This document shows, piece by piece, positions 15,590 through 28,310 of a stretch of 64,000 nucleotides of DNA (its first letter is position 1; every line of letters begins with the position of its first letter). A program made the position numbers and the translations under genes. The notes below the pieces were generated by a model. That model saw nothing but the letters and a program-made list of their open reading frames with translations. It did no database searches and had not been told where the DNA came from. The stretch comes from Amoebidium appalachense (Eukaryota; Ichthyosporea), in NCBI GenBank assembly GCA_963693365.1, contig CAVNZM010000015.1:5518001-5582000 (forward strand). Reading direction: 5' to 3'.

Positions 15590-16065
15590 AGGTAGTGTAC
15601 GAAGTAGGAGATATCATGACAAGCATTCAGCTGCGGTGAAAAAATATACAGCACCTTCCCCCTCGATATACACACGTGCAGTTTCCCTCTTTCCCCCATT
15701 TTAGAAAAGCTTTATAAGAAATCCTTCATTGTAGGTTCCATAACCACAATGGAACAACTTATTTCCATACTGAGACACACGCTCGCACATTCTAGCATGT
15801 CGTAGCGTTGCCAATCACACCCCCTGTAACATCCCTTTTTTGGTACGGGTACGACGGGGAGACAGACAGGATATGTAGCATGAAAGGGATAGCATGTGCG
15901 CGTGTGTGCTTGGGTGGGTGTGTGTGTTGTGCGGGTTGGGGGGGGAGGGGGGGGGGATGGTGGGTGGGTGGGTGGGTGTGTTAGGGGGGAGGGGGGGAGG
16001 GGGGGGGGGGGATGGTGGGTGGGTGTGTGTGTTAGGGGAGGGGGGGAGGGGGGGGGGGCACTTAC

Positions 16066-16646
16066 CTGCATTGAAGAAATACCAAGGTCTATTAAAATGC
16101 CGTCGACGGAATTTGGCCTGTGCAAAATGATGAGTGGTGGTGTGCCCATGAAGTAAGTGTTTTAGCAATAACCATTTGGTTATGGTTTCGCCTATTTTCC
16201 TCTTTTTGTGTGATCATTTTCTTTTGTTTCCCTTTTCATTTCCTCGCTTCGTTCATGTTGTGAGGATATGGAGTAGTACCAAACCCCTCCATTTGCCCCC
16301 GTTTGTGTTTCTGGCTGTGCTGGCATGTGCCCACGTGCAGTTGGTGTGCCGGTCACATGTGTGCAACGAGGAAAGGAGGTTTTGGCCCGGGGGAGGCCAA
16401 CAACAATGAATGGGGGAAACATGGAGGGGAGCGCGGAGGGGGGAGAGGGGGGCAGGGGAGGGATATATAAATGACAAAGTTGGTCTCTGGTGTACTAGTG
16501 TGTGTTGGGGGGATATGTGGCATTAGGATACAGGCAGTGGGCGGGTTAGAACTGCACAAGAGTACACACGAAAGATACCATGCAGGAACCCATGCTGAGA
16601 AGAGTGGGTGAGATGTGTGCGTGTGTGTGTGTATGTGTGTGTGTGT

Positions 16647-16679
<33 letters not shown>

Positions 16680-16962
16680 GGAAGCCGGTAGGGGAAGGGG
16701 GGAGGGGTGGTTGGGGGGAGGGGGGGAGGGGGGAGGAGGGGAAGCCGGTAGGGGGGGGGGGGGGGGGGGGGGGCACGGACTTTATGCTATGGTTATGAAG
16801 CAACCCAAGCATGGATCCAAACCGGCCCTGCACAAAGTCAAACCGATTACCATATATAGCCTTGAGGGATATGGCCTGGGCCATGGGTACATTCGGGTCA
16901 CGGTCCATCCCTATGACCCAATTCGAAGGATTGCTGTCTGTGTGCGTTGCGGTAGTGGTCAA

Positions 16963-17027
<65 letters not shown>

Positions 17028-17166
17028 CACACACGACACACACACAGTGTTTTGACTGATGCATAGAGCTCAGTTGACATGTCCAAATACGATGTCTACA
17101 TATCATACTCATGCCCCAACACACAGAGAGAGTGGGAGGCAAAGCAGACACACAAATACACACTCG

Positions 17167-17218
<52 letters not shown>

Positions 17219-17665
17219 GACACACACACACACACACATACACACAGTCACACATTACACCCACCCAATATTGCCTGTGTGTGTCCTCCTGCACCAAACG
17301 TGCCATCGATAAACAGCCCACCAGCCTCGGCTCTCAGCCCGTCCATACACTCATGCAAAAGCACAGGTATGTGTGGCCTGCAGGTGGTGCACGGGTTATT
17401 TTTTGGGCCCGGGGAGGGAGGGGGTGGGGGGGGGGGGGGGTTGAGGGGGGAGGAAGGGCGGGCTGCGGTAGGGGGGAGAAGGGTGGGGGGGGGGGGGGGG
17501 GGGGAGGGTGGTGAGGAGGGAGGGGGGAGGGGGAGGGGTAGAGGGGGAGAGGGGGCAGGGGGGGACTAGCATATTTTGTATTAGAGCAGTATTTCAATAC
17601 ATTTCACCTTTTGCTTCATTGTGTGTGTGGGTGTGGGTGTGGGTGTGAGTGTTGGGGAGGGGGAA

Positions 17666-17709
<44 letters not shown>

Positions 17710-18093
17710 TGAAATAGTCGTAAAAGCTATGTGTACCCGACACCTCCCGTGCTGAAAACAAGACTGAGAGCCAGTTAGGGCACGCAAGAGGGCTCTTGAC
17801 AAAGCGCATGGGTAGCCGGTGCAGGAATAGAGATCGGAAAAACTGAAACACACAGAGTTGAAAGGCCCTGTGTGTCCATATTGGTTTCTGCATGCGCTAA
17901 AACGGCTCACGTGAAACACCATGGCTGAAACCATCTGTCTCAGCCATAGTGTTTCAAAAAGAGACAGAATAGGGCTGGGGGGAGGAAAGCAAGGAGGGTG
18001 GGGGGGCCGGGGGAGGGGGGAGAGGGGGGAGGAAGATCACGGATAGAGGAGAGGGAAAGAGGGTGAGATAAGCACGGAGGGGAGGGGGAGGGG

Positions 18094-18140
<47 letters not shown>

Positions 18141-18241
18141 TCATACCTCTTGGACTCACAAAAGCACCTAAAAGCCATCCTAGAAGAACTCGGCCTAGGC
18201 CTAAATAAAAACCCGAGAGGTCTAACTTGTTGCCACAACAT
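16066..18241 (-). CDS. METTL15: METTL15/RsmH-like rRNA methyltransferase, exons 1-4 (right copy)
   Basis: N-terminal half of the same methyltransferase. Exons on the minus strand: 18241-18147, 17377-17265, 16937-16781, 16117-16066; phases 2, 1, 2, 0 all match. Exon 1 starts at an ATG and encodes an Arg-rich, acid-free leader ([17 protein letters not shown]) that suits mitochondrial import. Exon 2 gives HIPVLLHE and the SAM motif [14 protein letters not shown]; exon 3 gives [11 protein letters not shown], the acidic SAM-ribose region; exon 4 gives [14 protein letters not shown]. Together they encode 139 residues. The next family block (RGFSF..DGPLDMRM) should follow exon 4 but I find it nowhere between 16066 and the degenerate 3' exons at 14888, so this copy looks internally deleted or mis-assembled. 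Introns are filled with C-runs and CA/GT repeats. Confidence 0.88.
17912..17956. repeat. 17-bp hairpin with one mismatch
   Basis: TGAAACACCATGGCTGA (17912-17928) and TCAGCCATAGTGTTTCA (17940-17956) pair with a single C-A mismatch around an 11-nt loop, within METTL15 intron 1. Confidence 0.8.
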
Positions 18242-18404
18242 GGTGCTCTGGATGATGCCCCGACCGGTTTGTAACAGTGAAGGTAACTAATAGTACATCT
18301 GGCAGCGGGCGATGTTGCATGCGCACAAGCCTGAAGATGTGAGAATGAAGGCCCTAGTTAGCTTTAAGCGCGTAAATCTCCTATGCAGCTATTAGAAATA
18401 AAAT

Positions 18405-18630
18405 ACTCTCTCTCTCTCTCTCTCTCTCCCCCCCCTCACCCTCCCCCTCCCCCTCCCCCTCCCCCCCCCCTCCCCCTCCCCCTCCCCCTCCCCCTCCCCC
18501 CCTCCCCCTCCCCCTCCCCCCTCCCCCCCTCCCCCCTCCCCCCCTCCCCCCTCCCCCCTCCCCCTCCCCCTCTCCCTCCCCCTCTCCCTCTCCCTCTCCC
18601 TCTCCCTCCCCCTCTCCCTCTCCCTCTCTT
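18405..18630. repeat. (CT)n and C-rich pentamer/hexamer tract
   Basis: CT dinucleotides followed by CCCCCT and CCCTCT permutations. No coding is supported across 18400-19200, apart from unassigned unique sequence at 18640-19020. Confidence 0.9.
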
Positions 18631-19210
18631 CACTGAGACAAAAACAACTTCGAACTCTTGGGCCGCTCCTCTCCTCGTCCGCAGGCCCAGGCCCGGGAGG
18701 AATAGATCTATTTGCCATCAATGCTTTATCTTATGTTTTAACCAGATTGGTAAACATGGCGGGAAATCTCGCCTCAGATCATCCGATGCATCCGATCTGC
18801 GGATTCATCAGTGATAGTGATGACCCAAACACTTACGAACATTTTGTGCTATGTGTGTTTTTTGTCGAATTCCGCTGAGACTCCACTAAGGATGACTTTG
18901 TAGGCTAACGTATAGCATGTCCACCTTACGGCACCATTACACCTGTTCATATTCGCCAGCGCTGACAAATCAGAGCACCCGGCTAACCACACGAGCCACG
19001 GACTGTCAGCTGATTTGGTGACACCACGCATCATCCTCTTGAATTTTTTTCCTTTTTTTTTTTTTTTTTCTTTTGCGTTGGCTTAAAAGAGGTGATTTTG
19101 GAGGCGGTACTTATGGTTGGTTCAAGTTATACAGCTTTGATGTGGTGTTTGATGTAACCGCTTTTGGTTCACTTCATGTTTGTTGAACAAGAAAATGCAT
19201 AGTGGTTCAG

Positions 19211-19339
19211 AAGACGAAAACCTCCGAGTCGGGGCCAGAGAACATCCCGTTTCTGGAAAAGAAAAAGAAACCTCGAATGATACAGGCCGCACGGGCACAG
19301 GGGCACGTCAAGAGGGCTCTGAGCAAAATAGAGGCTAAG
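19211..19339 (+). CDS. Candidate internal exon, unrecognised protein
   Basis: Exon between TTCAG and a GTGTGT donor, 43 codons with no phase remainder. It encodes a basic, Lys-rich stretch (ENIPFLEKKKKPRMIQAARA) ending RALSKIEAK, resembling a nuclear or nucleolar basic segment. No family is recognised. It may belong with other plus-strand exons at 21148, 24281 and 24515. Confidence 0.45.
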
Positions 19340-19866
19340 GTGTGTGCCATGTGTGTGTGTGTGTGTGGAGGGTAGGGGGTGGGAGAAGGGGGGGAGGGGA
19401 GGAGGGGGAGTGAGGGGGGGGGGGGGGGGGGGGGGGGGGAACGGGAGGGGGAAGCGGAGGTGCATGTGTGTGTGCGCGCGCACTTTGGTCTCTCTCTGTC
19501 TGTGTGTGTGTATGTGTGCATGTGAGTGCGCGCACATGTGTGTGGGTACTGGTGGGTGGGTCTTCGTGTATGCGTGTTTATTGGTGCACGCAACGAGTGC
19601 ATGTGTCCGTGCGCCTGTGCATGGCTTATATTTGTGTGCGTGTTCAAAGTGCGTGCATTTTCGTCTCGGTGCGTGTGCGCATCTTTCTTTATGCTGGCAC
19701 CCATGCACATATGCACATGTCCCGTGCTCGTGTGTGCATGTTCGCCCAGTGTGTCTGTGTGTGCGTTTTCATGTTGAGTGTATGTGCTTTTTCATGCAAG
19801 TGTGTGTGTGGTCGCGCCCGTGAACTGCTTGGGTATAGTCTGATGAGTGTGCGTGTGCGTGTGTGT

Positions 19867-20330
<464 letters not shown>

Positions 20331-20867
20331 TTTTCCTGGCGTGCGTATGTGTGTCTGTGTGTGCAGATTATGATTGTGTGCTTAGGTATTTGTTTGTTTG
20401 TTTGCCTGCGTGCACGCACAAGAACACTGGATGCGCCATTTTTTTTTTGCTATAAATTATTGCTTGTGCCTACTCTACTCTGTCATCATCCGTTCACTTG
20501 TTCATTTTGTGTGCTGTATTCGTCTGCCTATCTGTCTGTCCGTATGCTGACAGATCACTGCAGTAGAATATATGTATATTATTTATTATTTATGTTAAAG
20601 TTATTTTAATATATATTTTTATTTTTATTTTTATTTTTTATTTTTGGTCATGTCCGTTGGTTGACAATTTGCTGGCCACACTTTCTTGGTCTCTCTCTCT
20701 ACCCCCCCCCCCCCCCCCCCAAAAAGGAAAATCCCTCTTTATCTTTCACGTAACACCCTGCCCTCCCACCCTTGCCTCCCCTCCCCCCCCCCCCACCACC
20801 ACCACCACCACCACCACCTCATGCCTAATCCTATGAAATTCTCACAACCCCTCAGTCCCCCCCCCCC

Positions 20868-20907
<40 letters not shown>

Positions 20908-21114
20908 TACCTCCTGTTTGGTTTAGATGAAACCAGAAGGTTCACATTCGGCAGACAATATCATGGATACACACGCACATTAAACACACACACACAAACA
21001 CGGACTCACACACCCTCACTCACACATACACTCACTGACTCACTCATTCCCTCCCTTACTTACATTCACACACACGCACGCACACGCACACACACACACA
21101 CAAACACACACACA

Positions 21115-21147
<33 letters not shown>

Positions 21148-21149
<2 letters not shown>

Positions 21150-21211
21150 CAACCGTGTGGATAAGAGTGATGTTTTGGACATTGTTCACATGTGCTTGGT
21201 CGAAGACAGAC
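21148..21211 (+). CDS. Candidate internal exon, unrecognised protein
   Basis: Follows a (CA)n tract ending in CAG and stops at a good GTAACG donor. It encodes YNRVDKSDVLDIVHMCLVED with one base left over. Protein-like composition in the middle of repeats; no family recognised. A C-run begins about 25 nt into the following intron. Confidence 0.45.
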
Positions 21212-21236
21212 GTAACGCTCCCTCCCTCCTCCCTTC

Positions 21237-21309
<73 letters not shown>

Positions 21310-21802
21310 AACTTCCGGTGCCCTCCCACGATGACCGTAGAACACATCCAACCCCCTTCATATGTTTTTTTTTCTCTCTCTCTTCCCCCCCCCCCCCCCC
21401 CCCGTTCCCCTCCCCCCCAATCTGGGCCATCCCCTCCCCCCTTCCTACACCCATCCACCCACCCACTCTTCTGTTTGTGGTTCCCTTGTCCTCCCCTTCC
21501 CTCCCCCGCCCCCCTTCCCATCTCTGTTTTCTGTGTGCGTGAATGCCCAGCCTGTTCCGATCCTGATACCACACCCATGCACATGTTAGTTGCTTCCACT
21601 CACGGCAATCTCGAGTGTTGTGGGGCATGATAAGTAGATGTGCGGTTTATGATTCTGTGCCCAACACACCACATCAGCCCTTTTATTTACTGTGTGTTGT
21701 GCAAGTGCATGTTTTGCTTTGCCGTTGCTGGGGTTTGTGTGGGTGGGTGATGTCCCCTGGCGCTTTATCGCCTGTTACACTCCCCCCATCACCCCCCCCC
21801 CC

Positions 21803-21833
<31 letters not shown>

Positions 21834-21861
21834 ACACCTTTCCCACCCCTTTCCTTGCTTT

Positions 21862-21892
<31 letters not shown>

Positions 21893-22322
21893 ATAATATT
21901 AATAATAATAATACTAATAATCATAATAATAATAAAATCGAAAAAATCACACTGTTCTCTCACACATACACACTCACACTCGCACTTACACACACTCTCT
22001 CTCTGCCCCTCTCCCTCTCATTCTTTGTCTGTCTCAAACCCCCCCCCCTTCCCTCCCTCCCTCCATCCCTCCCTCCCTCTTTCTGTCTCCCTCTCTCTCC
22101 CTGTCTCTCTCCCCCTCCCTCGCTCCCTCCCTTCTCCCTCTCCTCCCCCGTGCCCCCCTTTCTCTCTTTTTCTTTCAATCACCCCCCCCCCTCTCTCTCT
22201 CTCCCTCCGCCCCTCCACCGTCCGCCGCCCACCACACACACTACGTACACACCACCACACACCTCCTATTCATGTTCCAGAAATCCCCTTGCTCTCTTTG
22301 GGATCCTCCCCCTCCCCCTCCC

Positions 22323-22431
22323 CCCTGAGGATGGGCTCTGCTCATTATGTATACTCTTTATGTATGGTTTGCACTCAGCATCGTGTTATCCGTTGTTCTT
22401 GTGTACTTCGTACTGTACAACCCATTCAAAC
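22323..22431 (+). repeat. ~110-bp dispersed repeat, copy 1 (next to domain V)
   Basis: Starts CCCTGAGGATGGGCTCTGC and ends near CCATTCAAACCCC. It is nearly identical to 25312-25424. One base differs in length (CCGTTGTTC versus CCGTTTGTTC), so no reading frame is conserved. Confidence 0.8.
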
Positions 22432-22450
22432 CCCCCCCTCCCCCCCCGGA

Positions 22451-22484
22451 GAGCCGTATGATGGGAAACTATCACGTACAGTTT
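22451..22484 (+). ncRNA. Group II intron domain V-like 34-mer
   Basis: Thirty-four bases fold as group II intron domain V: the 5' strand GAGCCGTA with the catalytic AGC triad, a GAAA tetraloop closing the upper helix (ATGG/CTAT), the two-base CG bulge, and the returning strand TACAGTTT. Total length is the canonical 34. One lower-helix pair is C-A and the terminal pair is G-T, so it is probably a relic. The flanks (GGA before, GGGAAAGGGC after) also resemble organellar introns. Likely a mitochondrial-type intron fragment now in nuclear DNA. Confidence 0.6.
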
Positions 22485-23060
22485 GGGAAAGGGCTTTTAA
22501 CTAATGGTTCAAAAAAAAGAACGGCTCCCCTCCACCCTCCCAACACCCCACCTCCCTTCATGCTTGTTTGTGAGAGGGTAGATTTTTAGCGGCACAAATC
22601 GAGAGTAGGTGTGAATGCCTAATACCCGACCAATAAACAATTGGTACGTAAACAAACGGCTAACCCGGAGGAAATGTGTCGCCCAGACAGTTTGCTTTTT
22701 TTTTTTTTTTTTGCTACCTACCGGGATCAAACTGCACCGAAAAACATGAAAGGAAAGGAAAGGAAGGAGGGGAGGGGCAGGGGGGGTCATGTGATGTTAG
22801 AGAGTTGCCTTTTATGGAAGTTGGTTGCCCTTAATGGAAAGAGGCTGACACGCGGGTGCAGGCACAGTGGCATCTCTTCCTATCGACAGCTTTGGGAGAT
22901 ACTTTGTTGGTGGGTATCCCCTGCTCTTGCTGGGAGTATATCACACACACACATTGGATATGACCACATGCACCTGCACCTGCATAAACGGACACACGCA
23001 CACAGACACACCAACAGACAGAGAGGGGGGGGGGTGGAGAAAGAGAGAGGAGGGAAGGAG

Positions 23061-23325
<265 letters not shown>

Positions 23326-23352
23326 AACACACCTACCTGCACATTCGAAAAG

Positions 23353-23405
23353 TGTGTGACTGCCTCATGAGGCGCGATGTGGTACGAAGTCTGAAGGAGT
23401 TACCG
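23353..23405 (+). CDS. Possible short exon, unrecognised
   Basis: Between AAAAG and an ACCG|GTGTGT donor: VCDCLMRRDVVRSLKELP in one frame, protein-like and free of repeats. Weak splice signals, so tentative. Confidence 0.25.
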
Positions 23406-24041
23406 GTGTGTGCTCACGGATTCTGTTGCGCTACATATTTTATATATTTTATATATTTTGATATAATATGATATATATTGGCTTCTTCTTTGGATCACGG
23501 GGCGGCACTAGGTTAGGCAATCATGTGTATAGCTGGGGAGGGGAGGTGGAAACGGGAGAGGGGAAGAGGGGGGGGGGGGGGGGGGGCACGTGCAACTTAC
23601 CAACGGAGTTGCAGATGTGGGTGAGGGGGGTGTAGCAGTCGGCAAGGGGGGAGGTGAGTGGGTGTGTGGGTGGGGGGGGGGGGTGAGGGGAGGAGGGGAC
23701 GCTGGACAAGGAAGGGGGGGGGGGGGGGGGGGGGTTGTGTGTGTTGTTGTTGATTGGGGACGGATGGTGGTATGTGTGGAGCGTAGGTATCTAAACACCT
23801 TGTGTGTGTGGGTTTGTGGTTGTGGTTTCCGTCTGTTGGTGTATGGGTGTGGGTGTGGGTGGGGGTAGATGGGTGTGCGTGTGGATGTGTGTGGATTGGT
23901 GTGTGTCCGTGTGTGGTTGTATTGTTTGTGTGTCCACGCTGGTATGTGGGTAGGAAATACTCGAGTAATCAAGGGGTGTGTTGGGGGGTGGAAGGGTGGG
24001 TAAGTGGGTGAATAGGTGGGTGGGTGTATGTGTGTGTGTGT

Positions 24042-24078
<37 letters not shown>

Positions 24079-24280
24079 GTAGGTGGGTGGGTGGGTGGTT
24101 TTGTTTGTTTGTTTGTTTGTTATTTTTTTTTTTTTTTTTTTTTTTGGGGGGGGGGGGGAGGTGTGTGTGTGCGCATGCTTGCGTGCATGTGTGCATGTTT
24201 GCGTGTTGCGTGCCTGCATGTGCAGGTGGGCATGCGTGATTGTTTTTGTCTGTCTACATGACCTGCGTGTCTGTCTCTAG

Positions 24281-24412
24281 GTGTGTTTCGGGTTAGTGAA
24301 GAGAGTGAGGGTAAGGAATTCCGTCGTTCGACCATCGGGTGGTTTTTTTGTGTGCCTGTGTACATTTATGGTTAATCTACTCATTTATGTGGGTCAGACG
24401 GGTGGTGTGTGT

Positions 24413-24460
<48 letters not shown>

Positions 24461-24973
24461 GGGGAGGGGGGCTGTTATTGGAATGCGGTAAATGACAGAT
24501 CATACATTTTACAGGGTGGTTTTGATACCTCCGAGGGAGAGAGTAACGACGAAATGGACAGTGAAGAGGAAGCGGAGTTGGCTGCTTTGGAGGTGGAAAT
24601 GCTCGGTGAAGACGAAGGAGATGGTTGGGATATACACGAAAATAAGGATATATCCGAGATACCAATTGATGAGATGACATATGAACAGGAGGAGGAATGG
24701 GCGGAGGAAGGTTTGAAAGAGGAAGGAGGCGATGATTTTAGAGAGGAAAAAGATCTTGTGGAGGTTTCCAATAAGGAGGGATATCGCGAACATTTCGAGG
24801 GAGGGAAATATGGTGGGGTTCAAGATGAAATTCCACCGTGTCAGGGTGAGGGTCCATGCCAGAGATTTTTCTGCTTCAATTGCTCATATGCGGCGCTGGG
24901 AAGGTTGAAGTCACAGAGGTATGTGACAGTACCTAGGAGGGGGGAGTTGTTGCCGTGGGAGATGGATTGCTGA
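24281..24973 (+). CDS. Acidic protein, two 3' exons, unrecognised
   Basis: A 30-bp exon (24281-24310, CTCTAG acceptor, GTAAGG donor) and a large exon (24515-24973, TTTTACAG acceptor) are in the same phase. The large exon encodes a very acidic region (DEMDSEEEAELAALEVEMLG, then DEMTYEQEEEWAEEG) and ends with a Cys-rich patch (PCQGEGPCQRFFCFNCSY) before TGA. A GTATGT after KSQR (about 24920) could be a donor instead, giving a further exon. The intron between carries about 48 G. Function unknown; acidic low-complexity proteins of this kind are often nuclear. Confidence 0.5.
24412..24459. repeat. Poly-G tract
   Basis: About 48 consecutive G between the two exons of the acidic-protein gene. Confidence 0.95.
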
Positions 24974-25311
24974 TGTGTTTGTGTGTGCACCTTTTCTTTT
25001 GCCGGACCCTTCCGGATCATCCCCCCCCCCCCCCCTCTGTGTTAGCCAGGGAAGTATCGACTTAGGTAGCGACGGGGGAGCTTCCTAGAACCCCCGTCTC
25101 CTGAGTTCCTATCTATATTTTTCTTGCTTCTCCTTACTGCTGCAACTTTAACCCCCGGCCTTTCCCACTGCCCTTGCCTGCATAAGCAACCCTGCTCGTC
25201 TCTGATCAAGACGGGTGACCTACCCATGTTCAAGTGAAACAGTATCTGAGTCGGGTTTCGTTAACGAGGTGAATAGGTCGAAACTCGGGTACTGTGGATG
25301 ACGTGGGGCCC

Positions 25312-25418
25312 CCCCTGAGGATGGGCTCTGCTTATTATGCATACTCTTTATGTATGGCTTGCATTCTGCATCGTGTTATCCGTTTGTTCTTGTGTACTTC
25401 GTACTTTTTGACGCATTC

Positions 25419-25424
<6 letters not shown>
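25312..25424 (+). repeat. ~110-bp dispersed repeat, copy 2
   Basis: Second copy of the unit at 22323. It is preceded by unique, strongly self-complementary sequence (25060-25300), for example ACGGGGG with CCCCCGT, and GGGTTTCG with CGAAACTC inside CAGTA/TACTG. Confidence 0.8.
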
Positions 25425-25457
<33 letters not shown>

Positions 25458-25578
25458 CCCCTCCTCCCCTCCGCCCCTGTAAGTCCGTGCCGCCCCATTT
25501 TTAGGGGGAGACATTTGGCACCTTGTTTTTTTTTTTTTTTTTTTTTTTTTTTATACCTGGGAAGGACAATGTATGAAC

Positions 25579-25628
25579 CTGCGTGCCATCATGAAAGTAT
25601 CCATCACTGCCCTCGCTCGAATTTTCTG
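25579..25628 (-). CDS. Possible internal exon, unrecognised
   Basis: Minus-strand stretch between CTGCTAG and a GCAG|GTTCAT donor encoding ENSSEGSDGYFHDGTQ, isolated between poly-T/G tracts. Acidic and Ser-rich; no relatives recognised. Confidence 0.3.
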
Positions 25629-25839
25629 CTAGCAGGGTGATGTCGTTTGTCGTTCCAAGTATTTTTTTATTTCTTCTTCTTTTTTTTTTTTTTTTTTTTT
25701 GGTGGGGGGGGGGGGGGGGGGGGGGGGGATGCACGAATAGGTTCTAGCTCAAACTGAGTCATTACACGGGATACCCCCCTCCCCCCCCCCCCCCCCCCCC
25801 TGCCTGCCCGTCAAGTTGAACTCACACACACACATACAC

Positions 25840-25888
<49 letters not shown>

Positions 25889-26100
25889 ACCCCACACGCA
25901 CTCGAGTCGTGGCCTAGGGTGCGACTCTGTATTGAATTGAATAATATTATTTTTATTATCCCAGTTAGTTATCCCAGTTACTAGGGCGGTCTACGTACTA
26001 GATTGATGAATGAATGAATGTCATGACATTATCGGATAGGCCAAGTTGATCGTTCAACATTATATTGAAACTTCAGTAAGCAGGCCGTCTACGTGATGGC

Positions 26101-26340
26101 GTGGTTGAATGGGTGGATGGGTGGATGGGTAGATAGGTGGGTAGGTGGTTGAATGGGTGGATGGGTGGATGGGTAGATAGGTGGGTAAGTGGGTGGTTGA
26201 ATGGGTGGATGGGTGGATGGGTGGATAGGTGGGTAAGTGGGTGGTTGAATGGGTGGATGGGTGGATGGGTGGATGGGTGGGTAAGTGGGTGGTTGAATGG
26301 GTGGATGGGTGGATGGGTGGGTAGGTGGGTAGGTGGGTGT
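26101..26340. repeat. Minisatellite, ~47-bp unit, 5 copies
   Basis: Units begin GGTTGAATGGGTGGATGG at about 26103, 26148, 26195, 26243 and 26290, themselves built from TGGATGGG/TGGGTAGG tetramer variants. Confidence 0.9.
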
Positions 26341-26628
26341 GTTGTTATTTGAATTATTCGGCAGATGGCTGGGCGGGTAGGTGGGCGGGTGGGTGAGACA
26401 TTGCTGGAATCAAGGTTTCAGGATGGATAGAGAAAGGCCCCCCTTCAAGAGAAAGGGGCCGGGGGAGAGGGGGGGGGGGGGGGGGGAGAGGGGGGAAGAG
26501 TAAACAAGCGGAGGGGGGGAAGTGGGTATCTGTGAGGGGATTGCTCTGTTCGTTGAGGTGGAAGGTGGGGAGGTTCAAAGACTATAAGGCACGTATGTGG
26601 GGGGGTGGTTGGAGTGGGGGTGGGGGAA

Positions 26629-26664
<36 letters not shown>

Positions 26665-26776
26665 GGGTACAACAAACAAAAGGTCAAAAGTGCAAAGGTA
26701 ACGGGACAAACGGACCGGATTGTTTGCCTTTATCAGTTCTCTTGCCGCGTATCATACATACGAGACACTCCGGACG

Positions 26777-26823
<47 letters not shown>

Positions 26824-26948
26824 CGTTAGGTGTGGGTGTGTGGGGGGAGGGGAAGGGGACGGGGGGGGGAGGATCTTTGGTCGAGTTTTAGGGTTAGTCA
26901 GACAAAACACACGGAGACACACCACGTGCACAGAGCTTAACATACGTC

Positions 26949-26996
26949 ATGAGTGCAAAGGATGATTCTAGCACGCAGGATGATTGGAACTTGATG
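26949..26996 (+). CDS. Possible first coding exon, unrecognised
   Basis: ATG followed by 15 codons (MSAKDDSSTQDDWNLM) and a GTAAAG donor. No partner exon is identified downstream, where a C-rich tract follows. Confidence 0.25.
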
Positions 26997-27040
26997 GTAA
27001 AGGGACGAGGCATAGGGGCGAGGTTTTGGGAAGACATCCC

Positions 27041-27111
27041 CCTCCCCCCCCACTCCCCCCCCCCTCCCCCTCTCCCCCCCCGCCCGCCCCCGGACCTGGG
27101 GACCAAGCCCG

Positions 27112-27171
<60 letters not shown>

Positions 27172-27290
27172 CCCCCCCAGGGCCTCTCTTCCCCCCTCCC
27201 CCCCCTGGCCCGCCTCCCGGACCCCCCTCCCCTCCCTTCCCCCCCCCCCCCCCCTCCCTCCCCTCCCCCCCCTCCCCCCCAACACACACA
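27041..27290. repeat. C-rich tract with long poly-C
   Basis: About 250 bp almost wholly C with T/G interruptions, including about 60 C near 27110-27170. Confidence 0.95.
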
Positions 27291-27657
27291 CGCCTTGTTG
27301 ATATCAGTTGCCCCCCCTCTCCCCTCCCCCACGGTGTCATATGCACTCATTTATCTCCGTTGCTCACATTCCCCAGCAAATTGGTGGAAAAAGGATCGAA
27401 AAATACAAACTAACGGCAGTCTATTGGTGGTGGTGCTAATGATATGTTTATTGTGATGGTATCTTAGTGTTTCAATGGTTTCTTTGCTTGTTTTCTTTCT
27501 TCCCTTTTTTTTTTTTACCTTTTACTTTTTGTTTGGGGGGTATTGTGTTTCTTCTTTTGTATGTTTGGATAGGGAGGGGGTGCCGTGTGTGGGGAAGGTA
27601 CTGTGGAGTTGATTCTCATTACCAGAAAGCTCTGCTTTCATTTCTCAATTCCAATTC

Positions 27658-27708
<51 letters not shown>

Positions 27709-27900
27709 CCCCCCCCCCCCCCCCCCCTCTCCCCCGGGTGGGGCGCCCCAGCACACCCACACCCGCACTAATACCTTCCTGTAACTTGCTGCATGATGTT
27801 GGGACGCATACGTCGACTTCATAACATGAAAATGAAAGAAAGAGACGAATTTGATGTATTTTTTGTCAGCTGCAATAAGCAAAATCATACGGAATTACAT

Positions 27901-27929
<29 letters not shown>

Positions 27930-27932
<3 letters not shown>

Positions 27933-28310
27933 CATAGCCTTGATTTGATACATGCCATTTACTTAACAAGTAATAAAAGTCGAATCGAATTAGCTTATAA
28001 CCTTAAAATAGTTCACCTTGTTAAAAAAGACCGTCTATGGAGCAAGTAAGATGGGGGAAACGTTTAATACGATCAATCGAATCACTACTTTGCTTTACTC
28101 TGACAGAAATCGATGTGTGAGAATGTGCCAATCACAATCTTGATCAGGCAGTCTCAGGTAGGATAGTAAAAAATCTGGGTATTAAAACACTCCTATAATT
28201 GCACTGTTATAGTAGTCGAAAATCATGAGAAACATTTGGCCCGCATATCCCAGCCATGCCTAGCATGATGGCGGATATATAATTCCCTAACACCACTTTA
28301 TGTCGTCACG
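27930..28310. other. Unique AT-richer spacer
   Basis: About 380 bp without simple repeats or a convincing exon on either strand. Confidence 0.6.

Noticed and set aside
15598-15650. Possible METTL15 exon 5 (CAG then LNACHDISYFVHYL, phase 0)
   Set aside because: The phase fits, but it has no resemblance to the expected RGFSF/DMRM block.
17594-17934. Arg-rich minus-strand ORF as an alternative METTL15 mitochondrial leader
   Set aside because: Exon 18241-18147 joins exon 2 in exact phase at [12 protein letters not shown], so this stretch is intron.
18849-19034. tRNA-like or SINE-like A-box sequence (TGGCTCGTGTGG)
   Set aside because: No B box at the right distance and no cloverleaf.
22347-22589. 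Hydrophobic ORF starting MYTLYVWFALS, resembling a membrane peptide
   Set aside because: The second copy of the repeat at 25312 has a 1-base length change that breaks the frame, and the segment adjoins a group II intron-like hairpin.
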